This document shows, piece after piece, positions 32,256 to 43,118 of a stretch of 64,000 nucleotides of DNA (position 1 is the first letter of the stretch; each line of letters begins with the position of its first letter). The DNA lies in NCBI GenBank assembly GCA_030847615.1, contig JAUMIR010000005.1, positions 165,630,596 to 165,694,595 of the forward strand. The letters are read 5' to 3'. Source of the DNA: Gambelia wislizenii. Lineage: Eukaryota > Chordata > Lepidosauria > Squamata > Crotaphytidae. Under the pieces are notes generated by a model. The model worked only from the letters and a program-made list of their open reading frames with translations. It did no database searches and was not told the DNA's origin. Made by a program: the position numbers and the translations under genes.

Positions 32256-34235
32256 TATTATTTTTCTCCTCCCTTCCTCTTTTTATGTTGCAAGAAACTA
32301 ACATGGCTGCTTCTTTGAAAAGTATCACAGAGAAATGGCTTTCCAACATTTGAGTTAGATGGAGATGTCCTGTCTGAAACTTTAAGTAAACAATCTTTGT
32401 ATAGGGAATTTTTATTTCAGCTCAAGCATGGTATTTTAATTGGGAAAGGTTTCAGACCTCTCTTTCCAACAGTAAGTAGGGCTGTGGGCATGAGGAAGGA
32501 CTCAAGGTGGAATAGGGAGGTTGAAGCAAAGTGAGTGACATCAGCTATAACTGTTTACTAACTTTGACTTTTCCTCCAAAGCATACAAAACACAGGTCTG
32601 TTCAACACATGAAAGGAATATGTCCCAGTGTAAAAATCTCTCTTTCTGCAAAAACTCTTCTGTATCATGCAACAATTTCCTTCCTCCAAAAGCTCGGCTC
32701 AGTTCCATGCAGGTTATTTAAACTGTAAATGCCCTATTTCCTCTGATCACTTATCAGAGATAACATGAGAAAAAGGTTGTGAACTAGATGGGCAACCTAC
32801 ATGGTTCATATCAGGCCCACAGTTTGGATGTTCTCCATTCCAGTGGGACACAGCACTAATCTCAGTAAAGCAGTGGTCTGACTCAGTAGAACAATTCATC
32901 TATTTCTAGTCTTGTGTAGCTCTTTGAACATTTTTAAAATTGTAGTTCATCATATGTACATTTATTTAGGATAAGAATGTACAGCTGAATTTGGTATGTG
33001 TCCCCACCAAAGGGGGGGAATAACCAAAGTATGCAAAAAGAAGAAACTGAAGGTGAGTCATTCCTCTATTTCTAAATCTCACTTTTTCTATCTCCCTAGG
33101 TTTTATGGCCTTCTTCTGAGGGTATAACTACCCAGCAAAATGACAAGATATCTGGCTATGACTGAAATTCTTTTGCATGAATTTCACAATAGGTTTCTCA
33201 GACCTGAGGTTGCTGGAGGGCATTCTTTTATAAATGTACTTCAAAGTATTCTAAAACAGAGGATATATTTTACAAGAACAAGTGAATCATGTCTAAAGAA
33301 AATAGAATCCAATTTAAGGAGTTAAAATTCCTAGATGCTGTCAAAAAGCAAAAACATAAAATAAAAATAAAAATGAACTGCTCCAGAAAAAGGACTTTTT
33401 CTGCTGCTATGGTAAAAATTGAAACTTTATTATTATAATTTACTGCATTTTCGTCTGACCCCAACTCTTCCCTCTGCATAATAAGCAAAAGATACTACAC
33501 TGGATTCTGCAAAGAGCTGGCTCCTTTTCTCTTTGCTCTCTCAAAATTGCTCAAATGGTATTCGTGTCAAACTAAAACCATTCTTCTCTCTGGCACCTAG
33601 TATCAAGGCCTGTTTGGGCAGCTGCCACTTATAACTGGTAAGAAAGAAGCACTGCTTCTTCTACTGTGCAACAGAAAGAAAACCCAGATGAAGAGGTCTA
33701 AAGGGAGGAAAGGAAGTAGGCAACGGACTGAGAAAAAAAGGTTCAGAAGCAAGAGCAGGTAGAGCATGAGATGTGACGAAAGAGCAAGGTTGTTGGATAT
33801 ATATTTTTTGGATTGCAACCGCACAGTAGTCCAGCTGATATTACTATCAGCAATGGTGGTTGGAGTATTCTGGAAACTGCAGAAAAGGAGAAGAATGAGG
33901 TTGAGCAACCAAATCTGTTGGTTTCTCTTTCTCCTACATTTAGATTTTGTGAATTTTTGTATAAGCTGCAATCAAATATAACTGAAATGAAATTCTCTAA
34001 AAAGGTCAGTTTATATGAATGTGGAAGAAATTAAAACTGATGGATTCATATATTCCTACCTAGGAATGATATTCCTATCATTCATAAATAACCACACATT
34101 TTGATTATAGATAAGCATTGTATGGTATGTGGCCAGCTTAATTGTAAACAATACACAATATATTTGGTTAGAGTTTGGAAAGGATAATATAAATTTTTTT
34201 AAGATAGCCAGAGGATGCATAGCAACCTATTGGGA
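32256..34235. other. No recognisable feature
   Basis: No coding homology or clear repeat was seen. The longest open frame (minus strand, about 33603-33971) is low-complexity, leucine- and serine-rich, and resembles no family I know. Confidence 0.45.
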
Positions 34236-34312
34236 ATGTTTGGTGTGACTTGTCTGTATCATCTGGGGCTAGACTAGTGACCTTCAAAGTTCCTTCTAAC
34301 TCTATGATTCCT
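34236..34312 (+). mobile_element. CR1 LINE 3' end, degraded
   Basis: GGGGCTAGACTAGTGACCTT, CAAAGTTCCTTCTAACTCTA and TGATTCCTAGG match the terminal 75 bp of CR1 (GGCTAGATGACCTT...TTCCAACTCTATGATTC). The rest of the element is missing. Confidence 0.7.
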
Positions 34313-34346
34313 AGGTTACTTTTATTTCTATTAGGAAATTAAAATA

Positions 34347-34575
34347 CAGTTGTCCCTTCATATTCGCTGGGGTTTGGTTCCAGGACCCCCGTGGATACCA
34401 AAATCCACGAATACTCAAGTCCCATTATATGCAATGGTATAGCAAAATGGTGTCCCTTGTATAAGATGGCAAAATCAAGGTTTGCTTTTTGGATTATTAT
34501 TTTTTAAAGAATATTTGCAAGCCGTGAATACTTAAATCCATGGATACCAAATCTGTGGATACGGAGGGACAACTG
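34347..34575. mobile_element. Intact Tigger-like MITE with TA duplication
   Basis: The left end is CAGTTGTCCCTTCATATTCG and the right end GGATACGGAGGGACAACTG, which are inverse complements. TA is duplicated at both sides (34345-34346 and 34576-34577). The 229-bp body has ACCAAAATCCACGAATACTC, ATTATATGCAATGG and GAATATTTGCAAGCCGTGAA. It is the best reference copy for the family in the window. No coding sequence is present, so it must have been moved by a pogo/Tigger-type transposase in trans. Confidence 0.9.
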
Positions 34576-34763
34576 TAGATACTTCTCTGCACACATACTG
34601 AAGTATTTTTAAAACAGACTTAGGGTTTGTCTGCACAGGCAATATACCCCTTCTTGCCCCCATTTTAGAGCCCTGCAGTCTGGGCAACACAGGGCAGCCC
34701 TCACCATCCCAGGGGAAGATACAGGGCTGAGATGGGGGGTAGGCAGAGTAGGGCCCGATACAA

Positions 34764-34792
<29 letters not shown>
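34764..34792. repeat. (TG)n microsatellite
   Basis: This holds an uninterrupted TG dinucleotide run of about 14 units, followed by a T/A-rich stretch. Confidence 0.95.
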
Positions 34793-34795
<3 letters not shown>

Positions 34796-37039
34796 AAAAA
34801 AACGTTTTAATCTGTTCCTTCCAGGAAGGAACAGACCAATCCCCACAAGACTGCAGGAATCTGTCCAAGCAGGCCAGCCCGCACTGCTGCTGCCAGGAAG
34901 ACAGGAATGAGTCCCCTAACATGTGACCAAGAGTGTCACATGCAGGGGGCCTTGGTCACATGTTGCTGGCTCGCTTTCTGCCTTCTGAAACAGTGAGGGA
35001 GATGTCGGCAGTGGCATTTTTGTGCCTGAGGCAAAGGACACAATGGTTTCACCCTCTGTATTCCACATACAGAAGCAAACTAAACTGGAAGATAATTCCT
35101 AACTTAAACACCATCCTCTGTTACCTCAGACTAGTTTAGAGAGCTCAGTAGAGGTTTCTTGTTTGTCTCTTTGCTTTATGGTCAGGCCTGCCCTGGGGAA
35201 AATGCTGCTGTCTACCATGCTTGCTCTGGCTGTGGGACACATTTTGCAGCTGGCCAGGAAGAGGAATAACATGTGCACACACACACACAATGTTACGATG
35301 ACTGGAGGCACTGGGCTTGTATAAATCAGGTTGGGTCCCTTATCAATAATTTTCTTTCTCTCAGCTCCTTGCCTATCTTCACTGGCTTCGTACAGGATTA
35401 ACTTGTCACATTTTAAAGGAACTGAGTAGGATTTTTTGCCCCTTTCAGGCAATGTTTATCTGTAGTCAGCATGGATGCCTAGGTAAGGAAGTTGCAATGT
35501 ATGATTAGGAGAATTTTAGTGCCATTTTTAAATTTGTTTTATTTGTTAAAAAAACATTTTGGGAAACATTTCTTGCAAAATTTCAGTTTGATAAAAAATG
35601 TATTTTCTGTGCAAAAATATTGTTGCATATTTCACACAAAACTTTCACACACACAAATCCCCTAATGGCAAATATCTTGTGGGATTTCACAACTGGACTC
35701 TTCTGTGAAAGGACAAAATGCTTGTTCCTTCTTGGAAATGATATGATCCTTTAAGCTGATCACCTCTCTTTCAATGCTTTCAAATGGATTCAGGGGTCAT
35801 TCATCAGCACTTTCATTCTGATGGACAGAAAGAAAAAAATGCAATATTCTTTATATTCCCTACTATGTGGTATCTCATTAATAGTGACAAAGGTTTCTTT
35901 TTCTTTTTTTAAGAGGGATCCTTTTGCCCACTGGGTCACATCAGATATAAATTAATTGGATCAAGGGCTGAGGTATCCTATGTATAACACTTTCCCATTT
36001 TTTTCTTATAAGAAAAAGTTTTTTTGCATACACTTTCCAACTTATTTGTATGGAGCTCTTGCAAAAGAACAGAGATGCCCTACCCAGGCATGTACATCTG
36101 GTGGGTCATGCCAATATTGACATAATTTAGATGTTTTGGACCCCTTTTCAATTTTAAAGTAATTGAGGCTCTTTCATTTTTTGCTCCTTTTCATTACAGG
36201 ATGAAGTCTCTGCATATGATATGAAGCAGCAGCAAACGTAAATGTGGATCAAAAGGAGGAGACAAGCGATGACAAGAGCTCCCATAGCTGGCTTCTAAAC
36301 CTTGCACACAGTCATTCACAGGCATGCAGACTTTATGAGATGACATGTATGGTCAAGGTGAAAAACACTTGTAAATTCAAGTGAACAGGCAAGGCCAGAG
36401 AAGTTGCCATGAAGGCATTGGCAGCAATTGCTTGCAGCAATATCATTCTCCACCCCAGAGGCCCTTGCAGTAATTTAGCAGCAACATCAGGAGAAAAGCC
36501 AGCTTGGAGATGACCCACCATCAGCAAAAGCAAGTGTCTTTTCACATAATGTGGAGGGGGGTGGAATGTTCACTTCCTGTAAGTTCATTTCATTACTGTA
36601 AAGAATAACTAATATAGTACTTGAGCACATATATTATAAGGAACAATTTTGCACAAGCAAGAAAACCTGCAGGATATTGCTCGTTTCACACAATTCCAGG
36701 ATGGAAACTATTCAATGGGAGCAATGCTTGTGTTCCCATTTGCATAGAAAAGTCTGCTCACTTCAGAAAAGCTCTCTTCCTTGTGCTGTAGTGAGTGGAA
36801 CTATTATTGACTTTTGAGAAAGCTCCATGTGAATACTGGAATCCCCTAAAAGGGAAGGTCACTGAGGCGGAGGCGGGTACCCTTACATTTGAAAGAAATA
36901 ATTGGGAGAATTTTCTTCTTTACTAGATGTACCCAGATCAACATATGCTGTTATAGTAGATTTGACAGGTTATATATTAATAAGTCAGTGTATGTATTTA
37001 GTTGTATATTTCAGTGTAAAAACAATGAGGTGGCATACA
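34793..37039. other. No recognisable gene; one TTTTGCA-type tract
   Basis: No coding homology was identified. At about 35510-35700 there is a TTTTGTGCAAAAAT-rich tract like those at 8.9, 52.4 and 59.1 kb. A CA run lies at 35277-35289. Confidence 0.45.
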
Positions 37040-37206
37040 AACACCTTCTGAGGTAGAGAGGTGATTTGCATGTGGGTGGTGATTGGCTGAGGGAGTGAGA
37101 GGAGGGAGGGGATTTGTTGGGTATATGTTTCCTAAGTGGCCAATCAGTACACTGGGAGCGGAAACATACCCAAGCCATATGTATATATATATATATATAT
37201 ATATAT
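37040..37206 (+). repeat. Unnamed repeat with (TA)n tail
   Basis: TGATTGGCTG, a TGTTTCCTAAGTGGCCAATC block, GTACACTGG and AACATACCCAAG match 50205-50296. This copy ends in a (TA)n run (37179-37206), whereas the other ends in (GATA)n. A 3' microsatellite tail that differs between copies is the habit of a retrotransposed element. The family was not recognised. Confidence 0.6.
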
Positions 37207-37263
37207 GATTGATTTGTTTGCTTGTTACTTCCAATGCCTCATTTCAATATTTCCATCCCTGCC

Positions 37264-37312
37264 TTATTTATTTATATCCCACCTTTCTCCCAAACGGGAT
37301 ACAAAGGGGCTA
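37264..37312 (-). mobile_element. L2-type LINE 3' tail
   Basis: ATTTATTTATATCCCACCTT, TCTCCCAAACGGG is the inverse complement of the CCGTTTGGGAGAAAGGTGGG, ATATAAATAAAT terminus shared by L2-type elements in the window. About 50 bp remain. Confidence 0.7.
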
Positions 37313-37361
37313 GGAGACTTAGCCAAGCTTTTCATTCCAAGGTTGCTTTTGCTAACAGATC

Positions 37362-38060
37362 CAGGAAACAATGAGGTCAGACACAAGATATGGGTTGAAA
37401 AGGCCAGTTTATTTAATTTAACCTATTTAAATATTCAAAACTGCAATGGGGAAAAGCAACCTAGTGTGGAAGCAACTGGGGCAGGAGGTATGTTCCCAGC
37501 TTCCCCTGGGTGAAACACCTAAGCCTGGGGCCATAACCCAGACTCTGGGTTCCTAACCAGCCGGCCCGCATCTGATAGGCTAACCAGAGAGTCCCTCACT
37601 CAAGTCACAGGACCTAAAGTGAGGGGTTATCCCTCAGGCCAGCCCCAAGGGAATTCCCTTTTGCCATCCCCCTAGTCACAGGACCTAAAGGAGAAATTCC
37701 AGGGATTCCCCTTCACCAAAAGTGGTGCCAAGGTGCTCACTGAATCTCTCCCCCTCTCAACCAGCCAGTGATGACCTATTTAAAGCACCACCCTAGCCAA
37801 TTGGCCAGTGCCAACAACCACAGGATGGGGTAGGCAGGAAAAAAAAAACACAATGGGATTTTTTTTTACCCAGCCCCAAAGCGACCACATAAGTCACACT
37901 GTGATAGTGGTGGGAGGATGGGTCAATCCAGCAAAAAAAGGGAGAGGGAGGGTAAAGCAGGGCCTTATATAGCCTTAGGCCACACCCCCTGCTCTCACAT
38001 AAATGGCACATGTGCCATTTACCAAATTACCAGGCCTCAGTCCTGGTCTGTCAGCAAAAT
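37362..38060 (-). mobile_element. Non-autonomous YR-retrotransposon derivative
   Basis: The left part aligns with the 3' ends of copies A (14336 on) and B (41150 on). Shared blocks are AGATATGGGTTGAAAAG, GAAAAGCAACCTAGTGTGG, GAGAGTCCCTCACTCAAG and GGGGTTATCCCTCAGGCCAG. After about 37735 the sequence departs from pol and runs through a GACCTATTTAAAGCACC block to GGCCTTATATAGCC, a TATA-like word on the minus strand. The coding interior is gone, which suggests a short derivative mobilised in trans, or a deletion product. A 17-bp direct repeat AGTCACAGGACCTAAAG lies at 37603-37619 and 37674-37690. Confidence 0.65.
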
Positions 38061-38486
38061 AGGTCCCCTGGATGCCTTTGCAGTCGGAGAAGGACACATT
38101 CTTGTTTTAAAATCAATGGACAGATTCCAATAGAGTAACATTTCAATTTCTTTTCTGAATCAAATGAAATACACAGGGATTGGTCTCCCATAAGAGAACC
38201 AAATACTTGCATCATTCTCGGAAACTATTTGATCATTTAAAACAGTTTCCAATGTCAGTCTTACTATCTCTTGCCTGTTCTTCCCCTCATCTTTCGAACT
38301 GCATCCAAACCATCATTCTTATATGGAGAAGGTGTTTGTATGCCAGGGTTCGGGAACCTTTTGGTCTCTTGCTGTTGTTTTTGGTAGCTGCCATGTCAAT
38401 GTAATGGTGAATCTGTCTGAATTTTCAAGGCACTATCTAAGGTTCTGAACCCTATTCCCAAAATTGTTTCAGCATCTTGGATTGTG

Positions 38487-38725
38487 GGAGCCAGTGCGGC
38501 ATAGTGGTTTGTGTGTTTGACCAGGATTCTGGGAGACCAGAGTTTGAATTGCTGCTTAGCCATGGAAACCCACTTGGGCAAGTCACACTGTCTCCACTTC
38601 AGAGGAAGGCAATGGAAAAAACCCTCCGAATAAATTGAACCTGCCCAAAAGAACCCCAACAAACCAAAACATGATAGGGTTGCCTTAGGATCAGCATTTA
38701 ACAGAAAGAGCAGGACATGATTTGA
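38487..38725 (+). mobile_element. tRNA-derived SINE (squamate type)
   Basis: The pol III A-box region CGGCATAGTGGTTTGTGTG is followed by GAGACCAGAGTTTGAATTGC (B-box region). The body has CCATGGAAACCCACTTGGGC, AAGTCACACTGTC and CAGAGGAAGGCAATGG. The 3' end is GATAGGGTTGCCTTAGGATC. It is the same family as 4535 (minus) and 60128 (plus). Confidence 0.85.
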
Positions 38726-41142
38726 AGTCATACAGCAACAACAATCTTGGATTACTCTTTTGAGTTCAGTGGGATTCACCGTCCCAGTGTCATGGAAGAA
38801 CACCAGCTACAACTGACCTTGAGATATTTTGGATTTGAACTCTCCGAAGGCCTGGTCACTATCAACTATGGTAAGAGATTATGAAAGGTATAGTCTATGA
38901 AATCTGGAGACCTACAGGTTTGCTACTTGTGGCCTAGGCAGTTAGAGTCAGAGGAGGATAGCATGGCCACATGAAACTGGATTTTCTCCTATCTTGCTTC
39001 AATTCAAACCACTTTGGAGGGACCTAGCTCATGTAGGGTATCTGTCTAAAGTGGTTCCAAAGCTGGGTGATTTGTTTTCAAGAGTGATTAGTTTCAAAAT
39101 GAATTCACAACACTAAATGAGTCATCTCACATACAGGCCTTCATTTTTAATCATTGCAGATTGATCATCCACTTATAATAGCTGTTTGCTAAAGCCTTTC
39201 AGCCACAGCAAGAAATGAACTTCAATGCATGTCAGTGTCTGTCTCAGAACACTGAGTGTCTACCTTCAAAATATGGAACATCATTGCTGGAATCCATGAA
39301 CTACCAGCTCATATGTCACAATTGCTCATGAGAATAAACAACTACTATGGATGGAAAAAGTTGTGCAGTGTCAGCCATTGTGTGATATGTGAATCAGCTC
39401 TGAACTGAAAATACACAGTACACACATCTCAGGAGGGTTTTATTCTCCATCCTTGTGTGTTTGCCCAGCTTTGTTAAGGCCAATAACATGAATCAGACAC
39501 ACAAAAGAGAGTCCATGTTAATGTCTCTTTAAAAAATAATAAATATTTATAAAGTTTCTTATGTCCTGAGGCATTTAGATGTCTTTCTCTCTTTGTTTAG
39601 GATGTCTTTAGAATTTCCTTCTGTTTGTGTCTTCTTTATATATCTATTTCTCTTCCACCTCACTAACTTTCTTTTCAAAGCCCTTGTTGTATTAGTGACC
39701 TTCAATGACTGCCTTTGTCTTGGATTCTCTGGGTAATCAGACAGTGTCTAGATAGTTCATTTGGCACAGATAGATACTGACATGCAATTTAGGAGTACTT
39801 GATGTATAGCTTAAAGTTTTGATTTCAAATGATGGGTGAAATGATGCAAGGAAAGCAAAACTAGCAGTATTAGCAGTTATAATTGCTCTGTAAGTTGAGG
39901 CAAATTCAGTCTAGTTCAGATCAGGCATCTTGGTACTTCCCAGAAGATTTGGACAACAACTTTTATAAGTCCCAAAAGGCATGACCAATGATCAGAGAAT
40001 GTAGGAGTTCTATTCTGAAACCAGATTGCCTATCTCTGGTATAAAAGGAGCTTTACAAAGTTTGTTTTTTTTTATGAGAGAGAAAGAGAAAATATTGTAT
40101 GCTTTCCTTCCCAGTATGCATGTAGTAGTATTTCAGCCTGCCCGGCCATTTTCAATACCTTTCTTTTTTTATTTTATTTTTGTAAAGGGAGGGTGCAGAG
40201 CAGTCATGCTGCTGGTCCCACTTCAGCATTATGTGCGGCCTTAGTCCATAACCCTATATATACATGCATAGATGTCCATGGAGCATGGCCCAGTACACAT
40301 ACCATTCACAGTGGGAGTGTACAGATTAGTCTGTATCTGGCTCATGTCCATTCAATGTATTTGAAATAGGTTAATTACACCTATTTTCTGCATCATTCTT
40401 CATTTTAAAAGGAACTAGAAGAGCTACCATGAGGAGGAGAGGTAGGGAAGTCCAATTCTGCCCTCTGTCTATTACACCCATAACTCCCTAACCCTGGATT
40501 TATTTTCCCTAACATACACCTTTTCTGCTCATTTTGTATTCAACTTGCCATAATCTATGCATTTTATATACATTTCCGCCATGCAAGCATTATTTCACAC
40601 ATATTTTCCCCAGCGTACATATTTCCATTCACAATTTTGGATTTAAGAACTACAGGTGTCTTCCAACCTACCCACTAGGTTAGTAAGTGTGAATTAGGTG
40701 TGTTCAATAAAAATGGAGAGCAAATAAAATTCATCCCGAATCAAGGCTGAAGTCAGCAGCAGAAAAGTCTTCTAGTCTTCCTACAATGAAATTCCAAAAA
40801 TGCTCACAATAGTATTCATTTTTTGAGTGACATTGCTGGCTAGAGGATGGGCAATGTTTATGAGTACATACAGCTTGTAACAATTCTTACAATGTGTGAA
40901 GTTGGAGGGATACACAGAAATGCTAAACAGGCAAAACATGTATAGAAGTGAAACTACAGCTTCCATTTCATAAGGATGCAACAGAGGACAGAAGTTATCA
41001 CTCACAATCCATTGAATTTCATGGGGTTAACTCCTAAGTAAATGTGTATAAGATTGTAGCCTTAAGCTAGAATGAACATACCCGACAGTAATAAGTCCAG
41101 AACTAAATGAGTTAGATACTGATTTATGTGTGCACAACAGGA
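38726..41142. other. No recognisable gene
   Basis: This is AT-rich DNA. A GGGTTAACTCCTAAGTAAAT, GTGTATAAGATTGTAGCC segment at 41019-41060 is a copy of a short dispersed amniote-type repeat also seen near 10745. No coding homology was found. Confidence 0.45.
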
Positions 41143-41624
41143 TGTTATTGTGGACCGACTCGGAGAAATAAAGAGACCACACACAGTATATGGGGTGAAA
41201 TAAAATGAGTACTTTATTTATAACCCAATCTATTTACTTTCCCTTTAAATCTTCAGCGGGGGGAGGCAACCTAGTGAGGGAGCAGCTGGGGCAGATCGTC
41301 CTTCCTAGACTTATGTCCCCAGCTTCCCCGGGCGAGCACCTGACCCCTGTTGAGTAACCCCCAAACGTGGGGTTGCTTTCCAGCCGGCCCGTGTTTGGAA
41401 GGTCAGCCTGAAAGTCCCTCACCCAATCCATACAGATTAAGGCGAGGGGATTATCCTTCAGGCCAACCCCAAGGTAGGTCTCCTTCTGTTCTCCCAGATC
41501 ATACAATCTAAGGAGACCCTTCCAGAGACTGTCCCTTCACCGAAACCGGTGCTATAGGTGCACACCATAATCTACGCCTTCCCCTTTCCCGCCATAGATA
41601 AGGGGCAAGCGTTCGCTTTGTCCC
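41143..41624 (-). other. 3' terminal region of copy B
   Basis: This is homologous to 14336-14811 and 37362-37735. It includes TATATGGGGTGAAATAAAAT, GAGGCAACCTAGTGAGGG, GTCCCTCACCCAATCC and CCTTCAGGCCAACCCCAAGG. The terminal direct or complementary repeats expected in this class were not resolved. Confidence 0.65.
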
Positions 41625-42215
41625 TTAATCCCCCACTAGCTTGTCCAATAGGTCTCTCAACCCCCGCTGAAGATCACCCAAAAAGATTAGATTTCCAGTG
41701 TCTGAGAGGTGAATCCCATCAGCTCTGTAGAGCTCAGGCCTCTCAAACACTATCTGAGGATGTGCCAAATAATGACCCCCACTTGAAGCCAGGAATCTGC
41801 CAATTTGCCTATTTACCTTCCTCCTGGCTCTATCAATCAAGCGGGGGTTCCCCTCCCCACGCCACAGCTGTCTGGGCAGAATAGTGGACCACATGATGGC
41901 AACAGCAGGCCATCTAGACCTGATCACCTCTATATCATGCGACACTTGGATAATCAAGGCCTTCCCCTTGAGAAGGCCCAAGTCGTTCCCACCAAGGTGA
42001 AGAACCAGGATGTCTGGCAGAGGCCCCCTTAGCTCCCCAAACAACATTGGCATGAGGCCGTGCCATCGCAAGCCTCTCTTCCCCAGCCATTCAAATAGTC
42101 GCACTGTCTCCCAGACTATGGTGAGGTCTGAAATGACATAACCGGGCCTGTCGGGCCGCCCAGTAGACCATACTGTGGCCAAAGATCAGCACCCGGCTTC
42201 TCACCGTCAGTGGTC
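41625..42215 (-). pseudogene. SGNH hydrolase of YR element copy B
   Basis: This is a serine esterase-like SGNH hydrolase, found in some vertebrate Ngaro elements downstream of the recombinase. Blocks in order on the minus strand are RSRVLIFGHSMVYWAARQA with the nucleophile Ser (42172-42174), then after one frameshift LPDILVLHLGGNDLGLL with the GGND Asn (41985-41987), and finally YRADGIHLSDTGN with Asp (41718-41720) and His (41709-41711). All four signature residues are therefore still encoded, but the GHS block is in another frame from the rest. An IVIRSRWP-like segment lies between them. The substrate is unknown. Related enzymes cleave acyl or acetyl esters. CR1 ORF1 carries a similar domain independently. 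Confidence 0.85.
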
Positions 42216-42267
42216 TAAAACAAAAGACAAAAAGGGAAGAAAAAGATGTTAATAAGTTAGGGATGGA

Positions 42268-43080
42268 TATACCTCCTATAAGAGGAGGATCTCCATCGCC
42301 CAATCTGTTGGATTGCAGCTGGCGACATGCCCATTGCCTCAGCTATGGATGCCACCCCAATGCAGAAGGAATGTGTCCCGAACCAAACTTCCTTCAGTCC
42401 GAGCCGCTCTAATGCCTTGGTTGTCACAGCCCAAAACTGATACCTGGTAAGGGGGAAGAGTCAGCATGAATAAATAATGGACCAGGATGTTGTCCTCACA
42501 CTCTTAAGTATCCCTGTAAGACCAAAACTGGACAGATTTCAGCATCACTACAACTACACTAGATGTCTTGCCTCTACCTAACTGGTCTGTTTTGGAAAAA
42601 CGAAGGGTAAACAGGACCTTGATCTATCACCGGTACATCCCTAAGCTCTAAAGCCCTCCCCGATGTATGCAATTTGGAGGCCACAACCAATTCACTCACC
42701 CGTAGAGCCCCCCAAAATGCCATCAAAGCGGCTGCATGAAACAGCGATGCTTCATAGGGTGAAGTGCAAATCCCCATCCATGTTTGGCATAATCCTTTCA
42801 ATATGTTGGGGTAAAGAGGAGCTCTGGAATCAGCCCTCCTATCCCTCTCCCTGGCCCATCCCTCCAAGGCCTTCCGAATACGGAAGTCAGCTGTATTATC
42901 AGCAGCCCCCTGTACCTTAACCCAAAAGGCCAAGGCCTCCAGTCTACTCTTGATTGACTGTGGTGACAGGCCCTTCCGATATAGAAAGACACAAAATTGC
43001 AGGAGATGGGCCACTGGGGCACTCGCTCCCTGTTGCAGACCTTCGTGCTCTCTAAACTGATAGAATTCTCAAACTGCCAT
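42268..43080 (-). pseudogene. Tyrosine recombinase of YR element copy B
   Basis: The N-terminal part is open at 42574-43014 (AHLLQFCVFLYRKGLSPQSI, SRLEALAFWVKVQGAADN, FHAAALMAFWGALRVSELV). The box I Arg of GALRVSEL is at 42700-42702. After a stop and at least one frameshift near 42480-42580, a second frame gives TRYQFWAVTTKALERLGLKE, VWFGTHSFCIGVASIAEAM and IQQIGRWRSSSYRRYIHP then a stop at about 42260. His of box II is at 42371-42373, but the Arg that should follow in H-x-x-R is Cys (42362-42364). Trp (42293-42295) and candidate nucleophile Tyr residues (42278-42280, 42269-42271) are present. It would integrate the circular cDNA, but it is inactive here. Confidence 0.88.
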
Positions 43081-43118
43081 GGCGTATCCCTTTTTTGTGC
43101 TAACAGCAATGGACATAC

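Noticed and set aside
33603..33971. 122-codon leucine/serine-rich minus-strand frame as a secreted or membrane protein
   Set aside because: Composition is low complexity, there is no recognisable domain, and a plus-strand frame overlaps it.
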